Below, one piece after another: positions 1-6,017 of a DNA stretch of 9,046 bases (positions within the stretch are counted from its first letter, which is position 1; every line of letters begins with the position of its first letter). The translations under genes and the position numbers were made by a program. The DNA is from an uncultured Clostridia bacterium (lineage in GTDB: Bacteria; Bacillota_A; Clostridia; UMGS1840; HGM11507). The notes under the pieces were generated by a model. That model worked only from the letters and a program-made list of their open reading frames with translations. It was not told the DNA's origin and searched no databases. The stretch covers positions 1-9,046 of the forward strand of contig CAKRUL010000027.1 in assembly GCA_934403665.1 (NCBI GenBank), in the 5' to 3' direction.

Positions 1-1
1 T

Positions 2-931
2 CCTTCCAGAGGACCCGGCCGTCGTGAGATCGGGCACGGAGCACTGGCGGAGCGTGCATTGGAACCTGTTATTCCGAGTGAGGACGAGTTCCCTTATGCA
101 ATTCGTGTCGTGTCTGAGGTGCTGAGTTCCAACGGTTCCACTTCTCAGGGAAGTATCTGTGGAAGCACTTTGGCTCTGATGGATGCCGGTGTGCCGATTA
201 AGGCACCGGTTGCCGGAATTTCCTGCGGTTTGATTACCGATGAAGATCGATGGGCAACCATGGTTGATATTCAGGGGCTGGAGGACTTTTTCGGTGACAT
301 GGACTTTAAGGTAGCCGGTACGCATAAAGGAATTACAGCGATTCAGATGGACCTGAAAATTGACGGTTTGACCAAAGATATTATTGAACAGGCGTTGATT
401 CGTACAAGAGATGCAAGATATTATATCCTGGATGAGGTTATGCTGAAATGCATTCCTACCTATCGGGATCATCTTTCTAAGTATGCGCCGAAGATTATGC
501 AGATGACCATTGATCCGGACAAAATCCGTGAAGTGATTGGTTCCGGCGGAAAAGTTATTCAAAAAATTGTTGCGGATACCGGAACGAAAATTGACATTGA
601 GGATGACGGAAGAATCTTTATTGCCGCTGCTGATACTGAGGCATGCAAAAAAGCGATGAAGATTATAGAAGGCATTGTCAAGGAAGTAGAACCCGGCGAG
701 ACTTATATCGGTACAGTGAAGCGCATTATGCCGTTTGGAGCATTTGTGGAAGTTCTTCCCGGCAAAGAAGGCTTGGTTCATATCTCTCAGCTGGATCTGA
801 AAAGAGTGGAAAAGGTTGAGGATGTTGTAAGCATCGGGGATGAAATTCTTGTGAAATGTACTGAGATCGATAAACAGGGCAGAGTCAATCTTTCCAGAAA
901 AGCTGCTTTGAAGGATGCAGAGGAAAAATAG
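2..931 (+). CDS. pnp: Polynucleotide phosphorylase (polyribonucleotide nucleotidyltransferase), 3' part
   Basis: Phosphorolytic 3'-5' exoribonuclease of cytoplasmic mRNA decay; it releases nucleoside diphosphates and can also add 3' tails. The reading frame is open from base 2 and begins inside the protein ([17 protein letters not shown]), so about 309 C-terminal residues of a normally ~700-residue protein are present. Visible in order (fragment numbering): second RNase PH-like core; the [10 protein letters not shown] segment, whose D95, D101 and K103 correspond to the catalytic Asp/Asp/Lys of E. coli PNPase; a KH domain from about residue 166 with its GSGG loop at 180-183; and an S1 domain from about 232 ([17 protein letters not shown], then GLVHISQL). 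The frame ends shortly after S1 in a charged tail, as is usual for Gram-positive PNPases. A terminator follows at 1076-1110. Identification is secure; the true start lies outside the window. Confidence 0.98.
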   Translation, partial: PSRGPGRREIGHGALAERALEPVIPSEDEFPYAIRVVSEVLSSNGSTSQGSICGSTLALMDAGVPIKAPVAGISCGLITDEDRWATMVDIQGLEDFFGDMDFKVAGTHKGITAIQMDLKIDGLTKDIIEQALIRTRDARYYILDEVMLKCIPTYRDHLSKYAPKIMQMTIDPDKIREVIGSGGKVIQKIVADTGTKIDIEDDGRIFIAAADTEACKKAMKIIEGIVKEVEPGETYIGTVKRIMPFGAFVEVLPGKEGLVHISQLDLKRVEKVEDVVSIGDEILVKCTEIDKQGRVNLSRKAALKDAEEK

Positions 932-1075
932 ACTGAAATAGGGAGAAAGAAGACTGTCTGTCTCAGACAGCCGTCAACTGCAATCAAGAAAAACAGGAAT
1001 TCATTTTTGAATTTGAAATTTCATTGCATTGTTTGTCTGACATCACCTGTTTCCATGCATACAATCACAGGATAG

Positions 1076-1110
1076 AACGCCTGAAACCATCAAGGTTTCA
1101 GGCGTTTTTT
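1076..1110 (+). terminator. Intrinsic terminator after pnp
   Basis: A perfect 13-bp stem (AACGCCTGAAACC / GGTTTCAGGCGTT, 1076-1088 and 1094-1106) encloses the 5-nt loop ATCAA and runs into a T tract at 1105-1110. It lies about 145 nt downstream of the pnp stop codon, with no gene between, so it probably ends the pnp transcript. Confidence 0.9.
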
Positions 1111-1321
1111 GCTTGCTTCGCCGCACAGGGACTCTACTGGATCCACAGCTGCTGACGAATCTATGTTCTGCAAATGTCCCTTACTTTTTTGAAGCCTGCC
1201 TTTTTTGTTTGAGCGAAAAACGAATACGGCGGTAAATCATTCTGCAATGGAAACATTTCAGATATGAGGCAAAGAAAGAATTTGGTATTGCTATTCGCTG
1301 AAAACCGGAATTTTCCCTGTC

Positions 1322-1350
1322 TTGAAAAGGATTTTGGAATTTGCTATAAT
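1322..1350 (+). promoter_or_regulatory. Sigma-A type promoter of the GH26-like gene
   Basis: The -35 box TTGAAA (1322-1327) and perfect -10 box TATAAT (1345-1350) are separated by 17 bp. Transcription would begin near 1357, giving a leader of about 24 nt with AAGGAGG at 1368-1374 and the ATG at 1381. So short a leader leaves no room for a riboswitch or attenuator. Confidence 0.85.
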
Positions 1351-1380
1351 GAAATGGAATGACAAACAAGGAGGTGCTTT

Positions 1381-3348
1381 ATGTACAGAAAAATTCTTTG
1401 CATTCTGTTCTCCATTCTTTTATGGATGGTTCCTTCCTCTGCCTTAGCGGAGGAGTATCCTAATGAAATATGGGATCCGCTGAGCCGTTTTGCGTCTGCC
1501 ATGGAAGCAGGAAACGATTCGGAAATGTATACCTATGGAAGTCAGGTCATTGCGATTATGGAAAGCCAGCCGGATTCGCATTTGAAGAAAGCGTTTCTTG
1601 CCGGAAAGTATGAACAGGTTTCCCGCTGTGCAGAGCGGCTGGGATATTATGATAAAGCAGTTGAACTGTATCGGAGGTATCTGCCTTACGGGGAGTATAT
1701 GGGGTGGACTGACGGTTTGCTTTATGCGAAAAAAAAGATTTACCTTCTGACGCCTTATTTAGAAGTTTATGTGCAGGATAAAGCTTATTTTCCTGTAAAC
1801 AACGGTGCAAAATTTGAACCGTCGCGAGGAGTCTATTTCGGCTCGGTTTATGACAATGACCAGCGGATCTTGGATTTTGATCACGATAAAATTCTTTCTT
1901 ATTTTCCAAAAGAGAATTCCACCTGGCTGATGTATTTGGAATTTGGTGAGAATCCAAGGGAATTGGGGCGATATAACCGTTATCTGACTGAGGCAAAAAA
2001 GAATAGGATGAAGGTTGAATTTGCATGGAACACGCAAAGCTCGCTTGCTGATGTCGAGCAGTACGATGCTTACATCAAGGACACCATTGATTTTCTGGAT
2101 AGCTATGGAATTCCGATTTTTCTGCGCTTCGGAGCGGAGATGAATATCGGGGCAAACGGACAAAATCCGGAGGCGTATATCAAATCGTTCCGCTATGTGG
2201 CAAGCTATGCAAAAACCAAACAGAATATCGCTGTGGTCTGGTCGCCACATGATCTTGGCGCTTTGGATCGCCCATATGCTCAGTACTATCCCGGAGATGC
2301 GTATGTGGATTGGATTGGGGCAAGTCTTTATGTCGGAAAGTATTTTGAGGGAATCAAGGATCACGGAAGTCAGACGGATCCTCTGAATACTTATTTTGTG
2401 ATGGACACCTTTGCACATCCGGTCATGCGGATGACAGAACTGATTCAGTTCATGCAGGACAATGACATTCGAAAACCGGTTCTGATTGCGGAATGCGGGG
2501 TCGCTCATTTTACACGGAAAGAGGGAGAAGACCTTACCGATTGGGCGAAAATTCAGATGCGCCGGATGTATGGGGATTTGCTTCTGCGTTTTCCACAGAT
2601 TAAGATGATTAACTATTTTAATGTCAAAATGGAACAGGAGGTCAATGCGTATGAGCTTTACAGCAATTCTGTGCTGAATGACCTATATAACCAACTGGTA
2701 GAAAATCATTATTTTCTCACCAACCAAATGGAAGCGGCAACCTTCGGTTACCGTCCCTTTGACGGAGGAACAACAGGGAATTGCATTAAGGTCAGCACAG
2801 CCGGATATGCTCCCAAAACGTTGTATAACTCTGTGCGCTACTATCTTGACGGTGCAGAGCAAGGAGAGTATTGGGCGACTCCTTATCCTGTCACTTTTTC
2901 CAATCTCTCGGAGGGCTGGCATTCTCTGAAGGCAGAATTGCTGGACGGGGGAGAGGTGAAACAGACAAAAGAAATCTGGTTTGAAGTGCAGAATCCGATT
3001 TCGGTCTTTATCAACGGAAAAGAAACACTGTTTCCCGACCAGAATCCGCTGCTTCTTGATCATCGCACCTTGGTACCCGCCAGAGGCGTTTTTGAGCAGA
3101 TGGGGATGCAGGTTCTTTGGGACGATGAGAAGCAGGAGGTTACGGTTACCGATCAAGACCGTATTCTTCGGCTGGTGATCGGCGAGAAAAGCCTGACGGT
3201 GAATGAGAACAGAGTGGAGATGGATGTTCCTGCTCAAATCATCAATGATCGGACGATGATTCCGCTGCGTGCCGTTTCTGAAGCAATGAATGCAAAGGTG
3301 GAATGGCAGGAAGAAAGCCGGACGGTTTTTATCACCTATCATAAATGA
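1381..3348 (+). CDS. Secreted GH26-like glycosidase (beta-mannanase type) with C-terminal stalk domain
   Basis: A 655-residue exported protein. Residues 1-23 are a Sec signal peptide (MYRKILCILFSILLWM core, cleavage likely after ALA at 21-23). Residues ~35-125 are helical and TPR-like (YEQVSRCAERLGYYDKAVELYRRY). Residues ~145-435 resemble a glycoside hydrolase family 26 (beta/alpha)8 barrel: RFGAEMN at 249-255 carries the presumed acid/base Glu253, WSP is at 287-289, DWIGASLY at 310-317, and IAECG at 369-373 carries the presumed nucleophile Glu371. Known GH26 enzymes usually have RxxHEMNG; here Ala replaces the His before the acid/base Glu and Ile follows Asn, so substrate or rate may differ. 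Residues ~460-536 look like a bacterial Ig-like module (YYLDG, GWHSLKAELLDGG). Residues ~539-655 form a copper-amine-oxidase-N-like domain with two repeats containing RTLVPARGVF and RTMIPLRAVSEAM. The start follows AAGGAGG by 6 nt. It has its own promoter and terminator. The substrate (mannan or another glycan) is not determinable. Confidence 0.85.
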   Translation: MYRKILCILFSILLWMVPSSALAEEYPNEIWDPLSRFASAMEAGNDSEMYTYGSQVIAIMESQPDSHLKKAFLAGKYEQVSRCAERLGYYDKAVELYRRYLPYGEYMGWTDGLLYAKKKIYLLTPYLEVYVQDKAYFPVNNGAKFEPSRGVYFGSVYDNDQRILDFDHDKILSYFPKENSTWLMYLEFGENPRELGRYNRYLTEAKKNRMKVEFAWNTQSSLADVEQYDAYIKDTIDFLDSYGIPIFLRFGAEMNIGANGQNPEAYIKSFRYVASYAKTKQNIAVVWSPHDLGALDRPYAQYYPGDAYVDWIGASLYVGKYFEGIKDHGSQTDPLNTYFVMDTFAHPVMRMTELIQFMQDNDIRKPVLIAECGVAHFTRKEGEDLTDWAKIQMRRMYGDLLLRFPQIKMINYFNVKMEQEVNAYELYSNSVLNDLYNQLVENHYFLTNQMEAATFGYRPFDGGTTGNCIKVSTAGYAPKTLYNSVRYYLDGAEQGEYWATPYPVTFSNLSEGWHSLKAELLDGGEVKQTKEIWFEVQNPISVFINGKETLFPDQNPLLLDHRTLVPARGVFEQMGMQVLWDDEKQEVTVTDQDRILRLVIGEKSLTVNENRVEMDVPAQIINDRTMIPLRAVSEAMNAKVEWQEESRTVFITYHK

Positions 3349-3372
3349 AACTGATGCCTCGGAATTTTGCAG

Positions 3373-3408
3373 ATCAGCTTGCCAAAAAAGCCGGCAAGCT
3401 GATTTTTT
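3373..3408 (+). terminator. Intrinsic terminator after the GH26-like gene
   Basis: An 11-bp perfect stem (ATCAGCTTGCC / GGCAAGCTGAT) with a 9-nt A-rich loop ends in six T residues (3403-3408), 25 nt after the stop codon. It sits between two convergent genes. Read on the minus strand it lacks a U tract, so it is a good terminator only for the plus strand. Confidence 0.88.
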
Positions 3409-3416
3409 GCTGCAGA

Positions 3417-4286
3417 TTAACAGTGAGGAAAGACACCGCGCAGGCTGCCGCCGATGAAGGCGGCTTGGATGCGACAAGACAGCCCTTCCGCCATTTTCGT
3501 GAGATAATTTACGGAGGACGGATGGAGAATCTGCAGAGCGGCACAAGCGGTTTTGGCGGCTTTTTTCAATTTGCAGGTGATTTCATGTGCCGGGAGTCCC
3601 TTCAAATGCAGAAAGATTTTTTCCCGTTCCTGTGCAGTGATATCCAGTTTTCGGATATCACTTTGCATCAGAGCTAATCCAAGGACATTTCCTGCCACCG
3701 GCTCATATAAATTAATCAGAAGATTTTTATAGTCCGGGCAATGATTTTGCAAAAGACGAATCACAAGATCGACGGGGAATTTTCCAATCAACTCGTTTTC
3801 AATGAGAATGTGTTGCAGATATTCGTTGATATAATCGACCCCAAGCAGAGATTCCGGGACAGGGTGACAGAGCTGATAGTCAATGATGCAGGGAATTTCA
3901 TGCGCAAAAAAGGCATAATGATACTGTTTCCAAAAATTGCGGATGCTGTGAAGGGTGTCACGCAAAGCAAGATTGTCAATCAGCGGAGCGCTGAGACAGG
4001 CGGCTTGCCAAAGCTTTTTTCCAAGAGCGATCTTTTTTTCAATCTGCCGGATTCCGGCAAGATACAACGCTTCCAAATCTGCAACATCCGGTTGATCTGA
4101 AAAGCCGCTGTCTGCTGTCTGCAAGGTATAGCAGATGGAGCGAAGCAGTTCCTGTGCGGTTTCTTTCGGCACGGAAGTGCTGTCGCCCATCGTATACAGT
4201 TTGGTTTGTTTTTTGAGCAATTCCAACAAACTGATTTGCAGAGAAGAATTGGTTTGGATTGCTGTCTGATATTTTTTATGATTCAT
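3417..4286 (-). CDS. Conserved protein of unknown function, DUF6179-like
   Basis: A 289-residue protein with no signal peptide or membrane segment and a mostly helical composition, so probably cytoplasmic. Striking segments are STSVPKETAQELLRSICYTL (36-55), HEIPCIIDYQL (129-139), LGVDYINEYLQHILIENELI (148-167) and LLINLYEPV (189-197). From memory these match DUF6179, a Bacillota family without a known function; this was not checked by a search. The start is set by AAGGAGG on the minus strand 7 nt upstream of the ATG. It lies 70 nt downstream of the DUF6323-like gene on the same strand with no visible terminator between, so the two are probably one operon. The C terminus reaches to within 8 bp of the plus-strand terminator of the convergent glycosidase gene. 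I assign no function. Confidence 0.7.
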   Translation of the reverse strand: MNHKKYQTAIQTNSSLQISLLELLKKQTKLYTMGDSTSVPKETAQELLRSICYTLQTADSGFSDQPDVADLEALYLAGIRQIEKKIALGKKLWQAACLSAPLIDNLALRDTLHSIRNFWKQYHYAFFAHEIPCIIDYQLCHPVPESLLGVDYINEYLQHILIENELIGKFPVDLVIRLLQNHCPDYKNLLINLYEPVAGNVLGLALMQSDIRKLDITAQEREKIFLHLKGLPAHEITCKLKKAAKTACAALQILHPSSVNYLTKMAEGLSCRIQAAFIGGSLRGVFPHC

Positions 4287-4356
4287 GGGGAGCCTCCTTA
4301 AGGAAACGCAGAAAAGACTGATTTTTCAATGCTTGGTGCAGACTTGCATACTGTTG

Positions 4357-4791
4357 TCAGTCAGTCTCCGGATATCGCAATGCACGGCAGAGCGTTTCTA
4401 AGGATGTTCCTGCCAAATATTCCAGAGAGCCATGCGCCTCTGCGTGAAAAAGATGATACATTGCCTCAATGAGTTCATCGTCTGAAAGTTTTTCCATGGA
4501 TTCGTTTTTGAAATAATAGAAAAGATCCTGCAGTTCTATCAGTGTTTCTTCATAATTATCCTGTGATACATAGGGAGAATCGCAGAAAACACAGATGAGC
4601 TTTTTCAGAATGCCTTCGCCGAACTCCACTCTTCCGGTGCTCTGCAACGCTTGACAGCGGTGTTGCTGCAAATTGTGAAATTGATTTTCCGTAAGAGAGA
4701 GACCGCATTCTTCCATTCGCTTTTCACAAATTTTCCGATCCTCCGGCGGCATCGAAAGCTGATTTTGAAAAACTTCTAACTTGATTTCCAT
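4357..4791 (-). CDS. Conserved protein of unknown function, DUF6323-like
   Basis: A 144-residue soluble protein. Recognisable segments are TGRVEFGEGILKKLICVFCD (52-71), NYEETLIELQDLFYYFKNES (79-98), LSDDELIEAM (102-111) and GSLEYLAGTSLETLCR (121-136). From memory these resemble DUF6323, a family often found next to DUF6179 as here; no search was run. A longer frame opens at an ATG at 4818, but AGGAGGTG on the minus strand (4797-4804) is well spaced only for the ATG at 4791, so I chose the shorter form. C24, C29, C46, C67, C70 and C135 are scattered without a clear metal-binding spacing. It is the first gene of the minus-strand pair. I assign no function. Confidence 0.72.
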   Translation of the reverse strand: MEIKLEVFQNQLSMPPEDRKICEKRMEECGLSLTENQFHNLQQHRCQALQSTGRVEFGEGILKKLICVFCDSPYVSQDNYEETLIELQDLFYYFKNESMEKLSDDELIEAMYHLFHAEAHGSLEYLAGTSLETLCRALRYPETD

Positions 4792-4796
4792 AAAAA

Positions 4797-4804
4797 CACC
4801 TCCT
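4797..4804 (-). promoter_or_regulatory. Ribosome binding site fixing the start of the DUF6323-like gene
   Basis: The minus strand reads AGGAGGTG followed by TTTTT and ATG. This near-perfect Shine-Dalgarno sequence lies downstream of the alternative ATG at 4818 and is correctly spaced only for the ATG at 4791. Confidence 0.85.
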
Positions 4805-4841
4805 ATTATTTCATACACCCACAGAGAAAAAAGAACAAGAC

Positions 4842-4870
4842 TTGACTTTTTTCATATTTTATGGTAATAT
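4842..4870 (+). promoter_or_regulatory. Orphan plus-strand promoter with extended -10
   Basis: TTGACT (4842-4847) and TAATAT (4865-4870) are separated by 17 bp, and TGG directly before the -10 box forms an extended -10 (TGn). Transcription would start near 4877. No coding gene follows on this strand before the terminator at 4965-5004, which is the main reason to propose a small RNA here. Confidence 0.6.
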
Positions 4871-4883
4871 AAAAGCAAGTTAA
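4856..4883 (-). promoter_or_regulatory. Possible promoter of the DUF6323-DUF6179-like operon
   Basis: On the minus strand TTAACT (4883-4878), a 16-bp spacer and TAAAAT (4861-4856) give a moderate promoter, predicting a leader of about 58 nt. An alternative reading is TTGCTT (4878-4873), 16 bp, TATGAA (4856-4851). The stretch is AT-rich, so chance matches are likely. Either version overlaps the plus-strand promoter at 4842-4870, meaning the two would compete for polymerase. Confidence 0.35.
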
Positions 4884-5004
4884 CAGTGAAAAAATTTTTT
4901 AGATTGGTGAAAAATTCAATCTGTCGCAAAGAATTTCGGAGAAAAAACGAAAAGAAATAAATGCAAAATGCCAATGGTTCCATGAAGGAATCATTGGCAT
5001 TTTT
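4877..5004 (+). ncRNA. Candidate small RNA, about 128 nt, class unknown
   Basis: The region runs from the predicted start of the orphan promoter to a strong intrinsic terminator. It is A-rich and has no credible reading frame. Internal pairing includes AGATTG (4901-4906) with CAATCT (4917-4922), a self-complementary AAAAAATTTTTT at 4889-4900, and the 17-bp terminator hairpin. It does not match the conserved cores of any riboswitch I can recall, and no gene follows the terminator within 380 nt on the plus strand, which argues against a cis-acting leader. The alternative is that the hairpin serves only the minus-strand 53-residue gene and the promoter is a chance match. Confidence 0.4.
4965..5004. 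terminator. Strong, possibly bidirectional intrinsic terminator
   Basis: AAAATGCCAATG (4965-4976) pairs with CATTGGCATTTT (4992-5003). The stem continues inward through one G-U and four Watson-Crick pairs to the loop ATGAA (4982-4986), about 17 bp in all. On the plus strand it ends in five T residues (5000-5004). On the minus strand it ends in four T residues, then GCATTTATTTC. It can therefore end the candidate plus-strand small RNA and also the minus-strand 53-residue gene, whose stop codon lies 55 nt away. Confidence 0.85.
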
Positions 5005-5059
5005 CGTGGCAATCAACCGATCGACACACTGACAAGCTAATGTTTTCTTTTTACTGTTT

Positions 5060-5221
5060 TTACAAATCGTCTGCGTCCTGTGTCGGGAGGTCTTCCGGAT
5101 TCAAAGGTTTTCCGGTATAACTCCCAAGCGGATCGGTTTCATTTGAACTTTCCAAGACATAATCGTTTACAATTTGCTGTGCGCTTGGTTGGTTTTGTTT
5201 GTTTTTTTCTTTCTGTTTCAA
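5060..5221 (-). CDS. Small acidic-tailed protein of unknown function, 53 residues, TTG start
   Basis: Reading the minus strand from TTG at 5221 gives 53 residues: a Lys/Gln/Asn-rich start (MKQKEKNKQNQPSAQQ), then IVNDYVLESSNETDPLGSYTG, then an acidic end LPTQDADDL. There is no signal peptide or membrane segment. The DPLGSYTG and P-Q-DADDL blocks recall short uncharacterised clostridial proteins; this is recall, not a search result. GAGGTGA (5227-5233) is spaced correctly for the TTG; an in-frame GTG three codons upstream (5230-5228) overlaps that ribosome binding site and is less likely. The terminator at 4965-5004 lies 55 nt downstream. I found no convincing promoter. The non-ATG start and short length make it easy for gene finders to miss. 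Confidence 0.72.
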   Translation of the reverse strand: MKQKEKNKQNQPSAQQIVNDYVLESSNETDPLGSYTGKPLNPEDLPTQDADDL

Positions 5222-5226
5222 ATTAT

Positions 5227-5233
5227 TCACCTC
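5227..5233 (-). promoter_or_regulatory. Ribosome binding site for the TTG-started 53-residue gene
   Basis: The minus strand reads GAGGTGA, then ATAAT, then TTG. The GAGG core is 8 nt from the TTG, normal spacing. It decides the start, because no ATG is available in this frame near the beginning of the conserved region. Confidence 0.7.
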
Positions 5234-5301
5234 AGAGTTAGTATGTCAGTATCTCCATCAAATTATGAAAACAAGCGTTTGATTCTCTTGGAAGGGATCG
5301 T

Positions 5302-5323
5302 ATTTTTGGAAACGTCCAAAAAT
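5302..5323. repeat. Perfect inverted repeat between divergent genes
   Basis: ATTTTTGGA (5302-5310) and TCCAAAAAT (5315-5323) are perfect 9-bp arms around AACG. There is no clean T tract on either side (TTCTTTG on plus, ACG on minus), so it is a weak terminator candidate. It lies about 80 bp upstream of the minus-strand TTG gene and about 70 bp upstream of the plus-strand CmpB-like gene, where an operator would be expected. The function is unproven. Confidence 0.5.
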
Positions 5324-5392
5324 TTCTTTGTGTTGCACAATAAACCATCATGTTATCACCTGAATTTGTAAATACTAAAACCGGGTGATGCT

Positions 5393-5779
5393 ATGAAAAA
5401 AATCAAAGAAAACTTAACGGTATATACGATAGGCTCCGTAGGGTACTGCTTTCTTGAAATTCTTTGGCGCGGTTTTACGCACTGGACAATGGGAGTGACC
5501 GGGGGCATTTGTTTTCTGTGCGTGTATAAAACCAACCTGAAGATGAAATATCAATCCTTGTGGAAACGGTGCCTGACAGGTTCTGCCATTGTGACGGGAA
5601 TCGAATTTGTGGTTGGCTGCATTGTGAACATCAAGTTAAAATGGAATGTGTGGGATTATTCCAGAATGCATTTTAATGTGGGAGGACAGATATGTCTGTT
5701 GTATTCTGTGTTATGGTTTTTTCTGTGCATGCCGCTGTCTTATTTAAGCAGAGTGTTGCACCATAAAATGTTTCGTTGA
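5393..5779 (+). CDS. Small multi-pass membrane protein, CmpB-like (putative ABC-transporter type IV) family
   Basis: A 128-residue integral membrane protein with about four hydrophobic segments: residues ~10-27, ~31-46, ~60-80 and ~97-119. The family-like signature is in the second half: GIEFVVGCIVNI (69-80), then KWNVWDYS (83-90), then NVGGQICLLYSVLWF (95-109). This E-x-x-x-G...N...VWDYS...GQICL pattern is what I recall of the ABC_trans_CmpB / 'putative ABC-transporter type IV' family. Transport has not been established for that family to my knowledge, and no ATPase gene is adjacent. The ATG follows GGGTGAT by 4 nt, a modest ribosome binding site. No good promoter was found in 5222-5392; a terminator at 5821-5853 separates it from the exporter operon. 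It is at the short end for the family but shows no sign of truncation. Confidence 0.75.
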   Translation: MKKIKENLTVYTIGSVGYCFLEILWRGFTHWTMGVTGGICFLCVYKTNLKMKYQSLWKRCLTGSAIVTGIEFVVGCIVNIKLKWNVWDYSRMHFNVGGQICLLYSVLWFFLCMPLSYLSRVLHHKMFR

Positions 5780-5820
5780 CACAGACGCTTTGATCGGTTC
5801 TTTTGAGACCTTGTTTTTTG

Positions 5821-5853
5821 AAGCAGAACATGAAAATTGTGTTCTGCTTTTTT
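5821..5853 (+). terminator. Intrinsic terminator after the CmpB-like gene
   Basis: A 10-bp perfect stem (AAGCAGAACA / TGTTCTGCTT) with a 9-nt loop is followed by a run of six T residues (5848-5853), 41 nt after the stop codon. It insulates the CmpB-like gene from the exporter operon. Confidence 0.88.
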
Positions 5854-5941
5854 GTTGCAGATTTCTTCTTTTGCGTCGAGAAGAAGTTTCGTTTTCACAA
5901 AACTATCATAATCTCACCACCTTTTTATCAAGTGCATTTTC

Positions 5942-5947
5942 TATAAT
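5942..5947 (+). promoter_or_regulatory. -10 box of the presumed exporter-operon promoter, -35 poor
   Basis: A perfect TATAAT lies 70 nt upstream of the adaptor start and downstream of the preceding terminator, so the operon's promoter is probably here. At 16-18 bp upstream the sequence is CACCTTTT-like, with no resemblance to TTGACA, and there is no TGn extension. This pattern fits a promoter that needs an activator, though the box could be fortuitous. A short dyad GTTTT-CAC-AAAAC lies upstream at 5891-5903. Confidence 0.5.
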
Positions 5948-6017
5948 GAGAAAGGTAGCGGTGAATGGCTGCCTGTTTCAAAGAAAAGCAATTGATTTGG
6001 AAGGAGTATAGGAAAAG

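Larger units (their letters stand above)
932..1380. other. Intergenic spacer between pnp and the GH26-like gene
   Basis: This 449-base spacer holds the pnp terminator (1076-1110), the promoter of the next gene (1322-1350) and its ribosome binding site (1368-1374). A perfect 7-bp hairpin with a 3-nt loop lies just after the pnp stop (954-970, CTGTCTG-TCT-CAGACAG) but has no U tract, so it may be a 3' UTR stem rather than a terminator. A short dyad AATTCA-TTTT-TGAATT lies at 998-1013. In 1111-1321 I see no convincing gene or RNA; a 62-codon minus-strand frame there overlaps the promoter and has no family-like features. Confidence 0.6.

Noticed and set aside
954..970. Hairpin just after the pnp stop as the pnp terminator
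   Set aside because: The stem is only 7 bp and no T tract follows; the hairpin at 1076-1110 is far better.
1181..1369. 62-codon minus-strand frame in the spacer after pnp
   Set aside because: It runs across the promoter and ribosome binding site of the GH26-like gene, has no ribosome binding site of its own and no family-like sequence.
1556..2508. Two long minus-strand frames inside the GH26-like gene
   Set aside because: They lie opposite a gene with clear domains and have Cys/His/Ile-rich, non-protein-like composition, as expected for antisense shadows.
3373..3408. Bidirectional terminator for both convergent genes
   Set aside because: Read on the minus strand the stem is followed by CTGCAAAATT rather than a U tract, so only the plus-strand function is supported.
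4877..5004. Known riboswitch (c-di-GMP, preQ1, SAM types considered)
   Set aside because: The GTCGCAAAG string at 4923-4931 vaguely recalls part of a c-di-GMP aptamer, but the rest of the conserved core is missing and no gene follows.
4961..5032. 23-codon plus-strand frame starting ATG at 4961
   Set aside because: It runs through the terminator hairpin, and the nearest GGAG is about 19 nt from the ATG, too far to serve as its ribosome binding site.
5174..5371. 65-codon plus-strand frame
   Set aside because: It begins inside the minus-strand 53-residue gene, is Phe/Leu-rich by reading A/T-rich DNA, and has no ribosome binding site.
5790..6011. 73-codon plus-strand frame before the adaptor gene
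   Set aside because: It spans an intrinsic terminator and the presumed promoter, and its sequence shows no family features.
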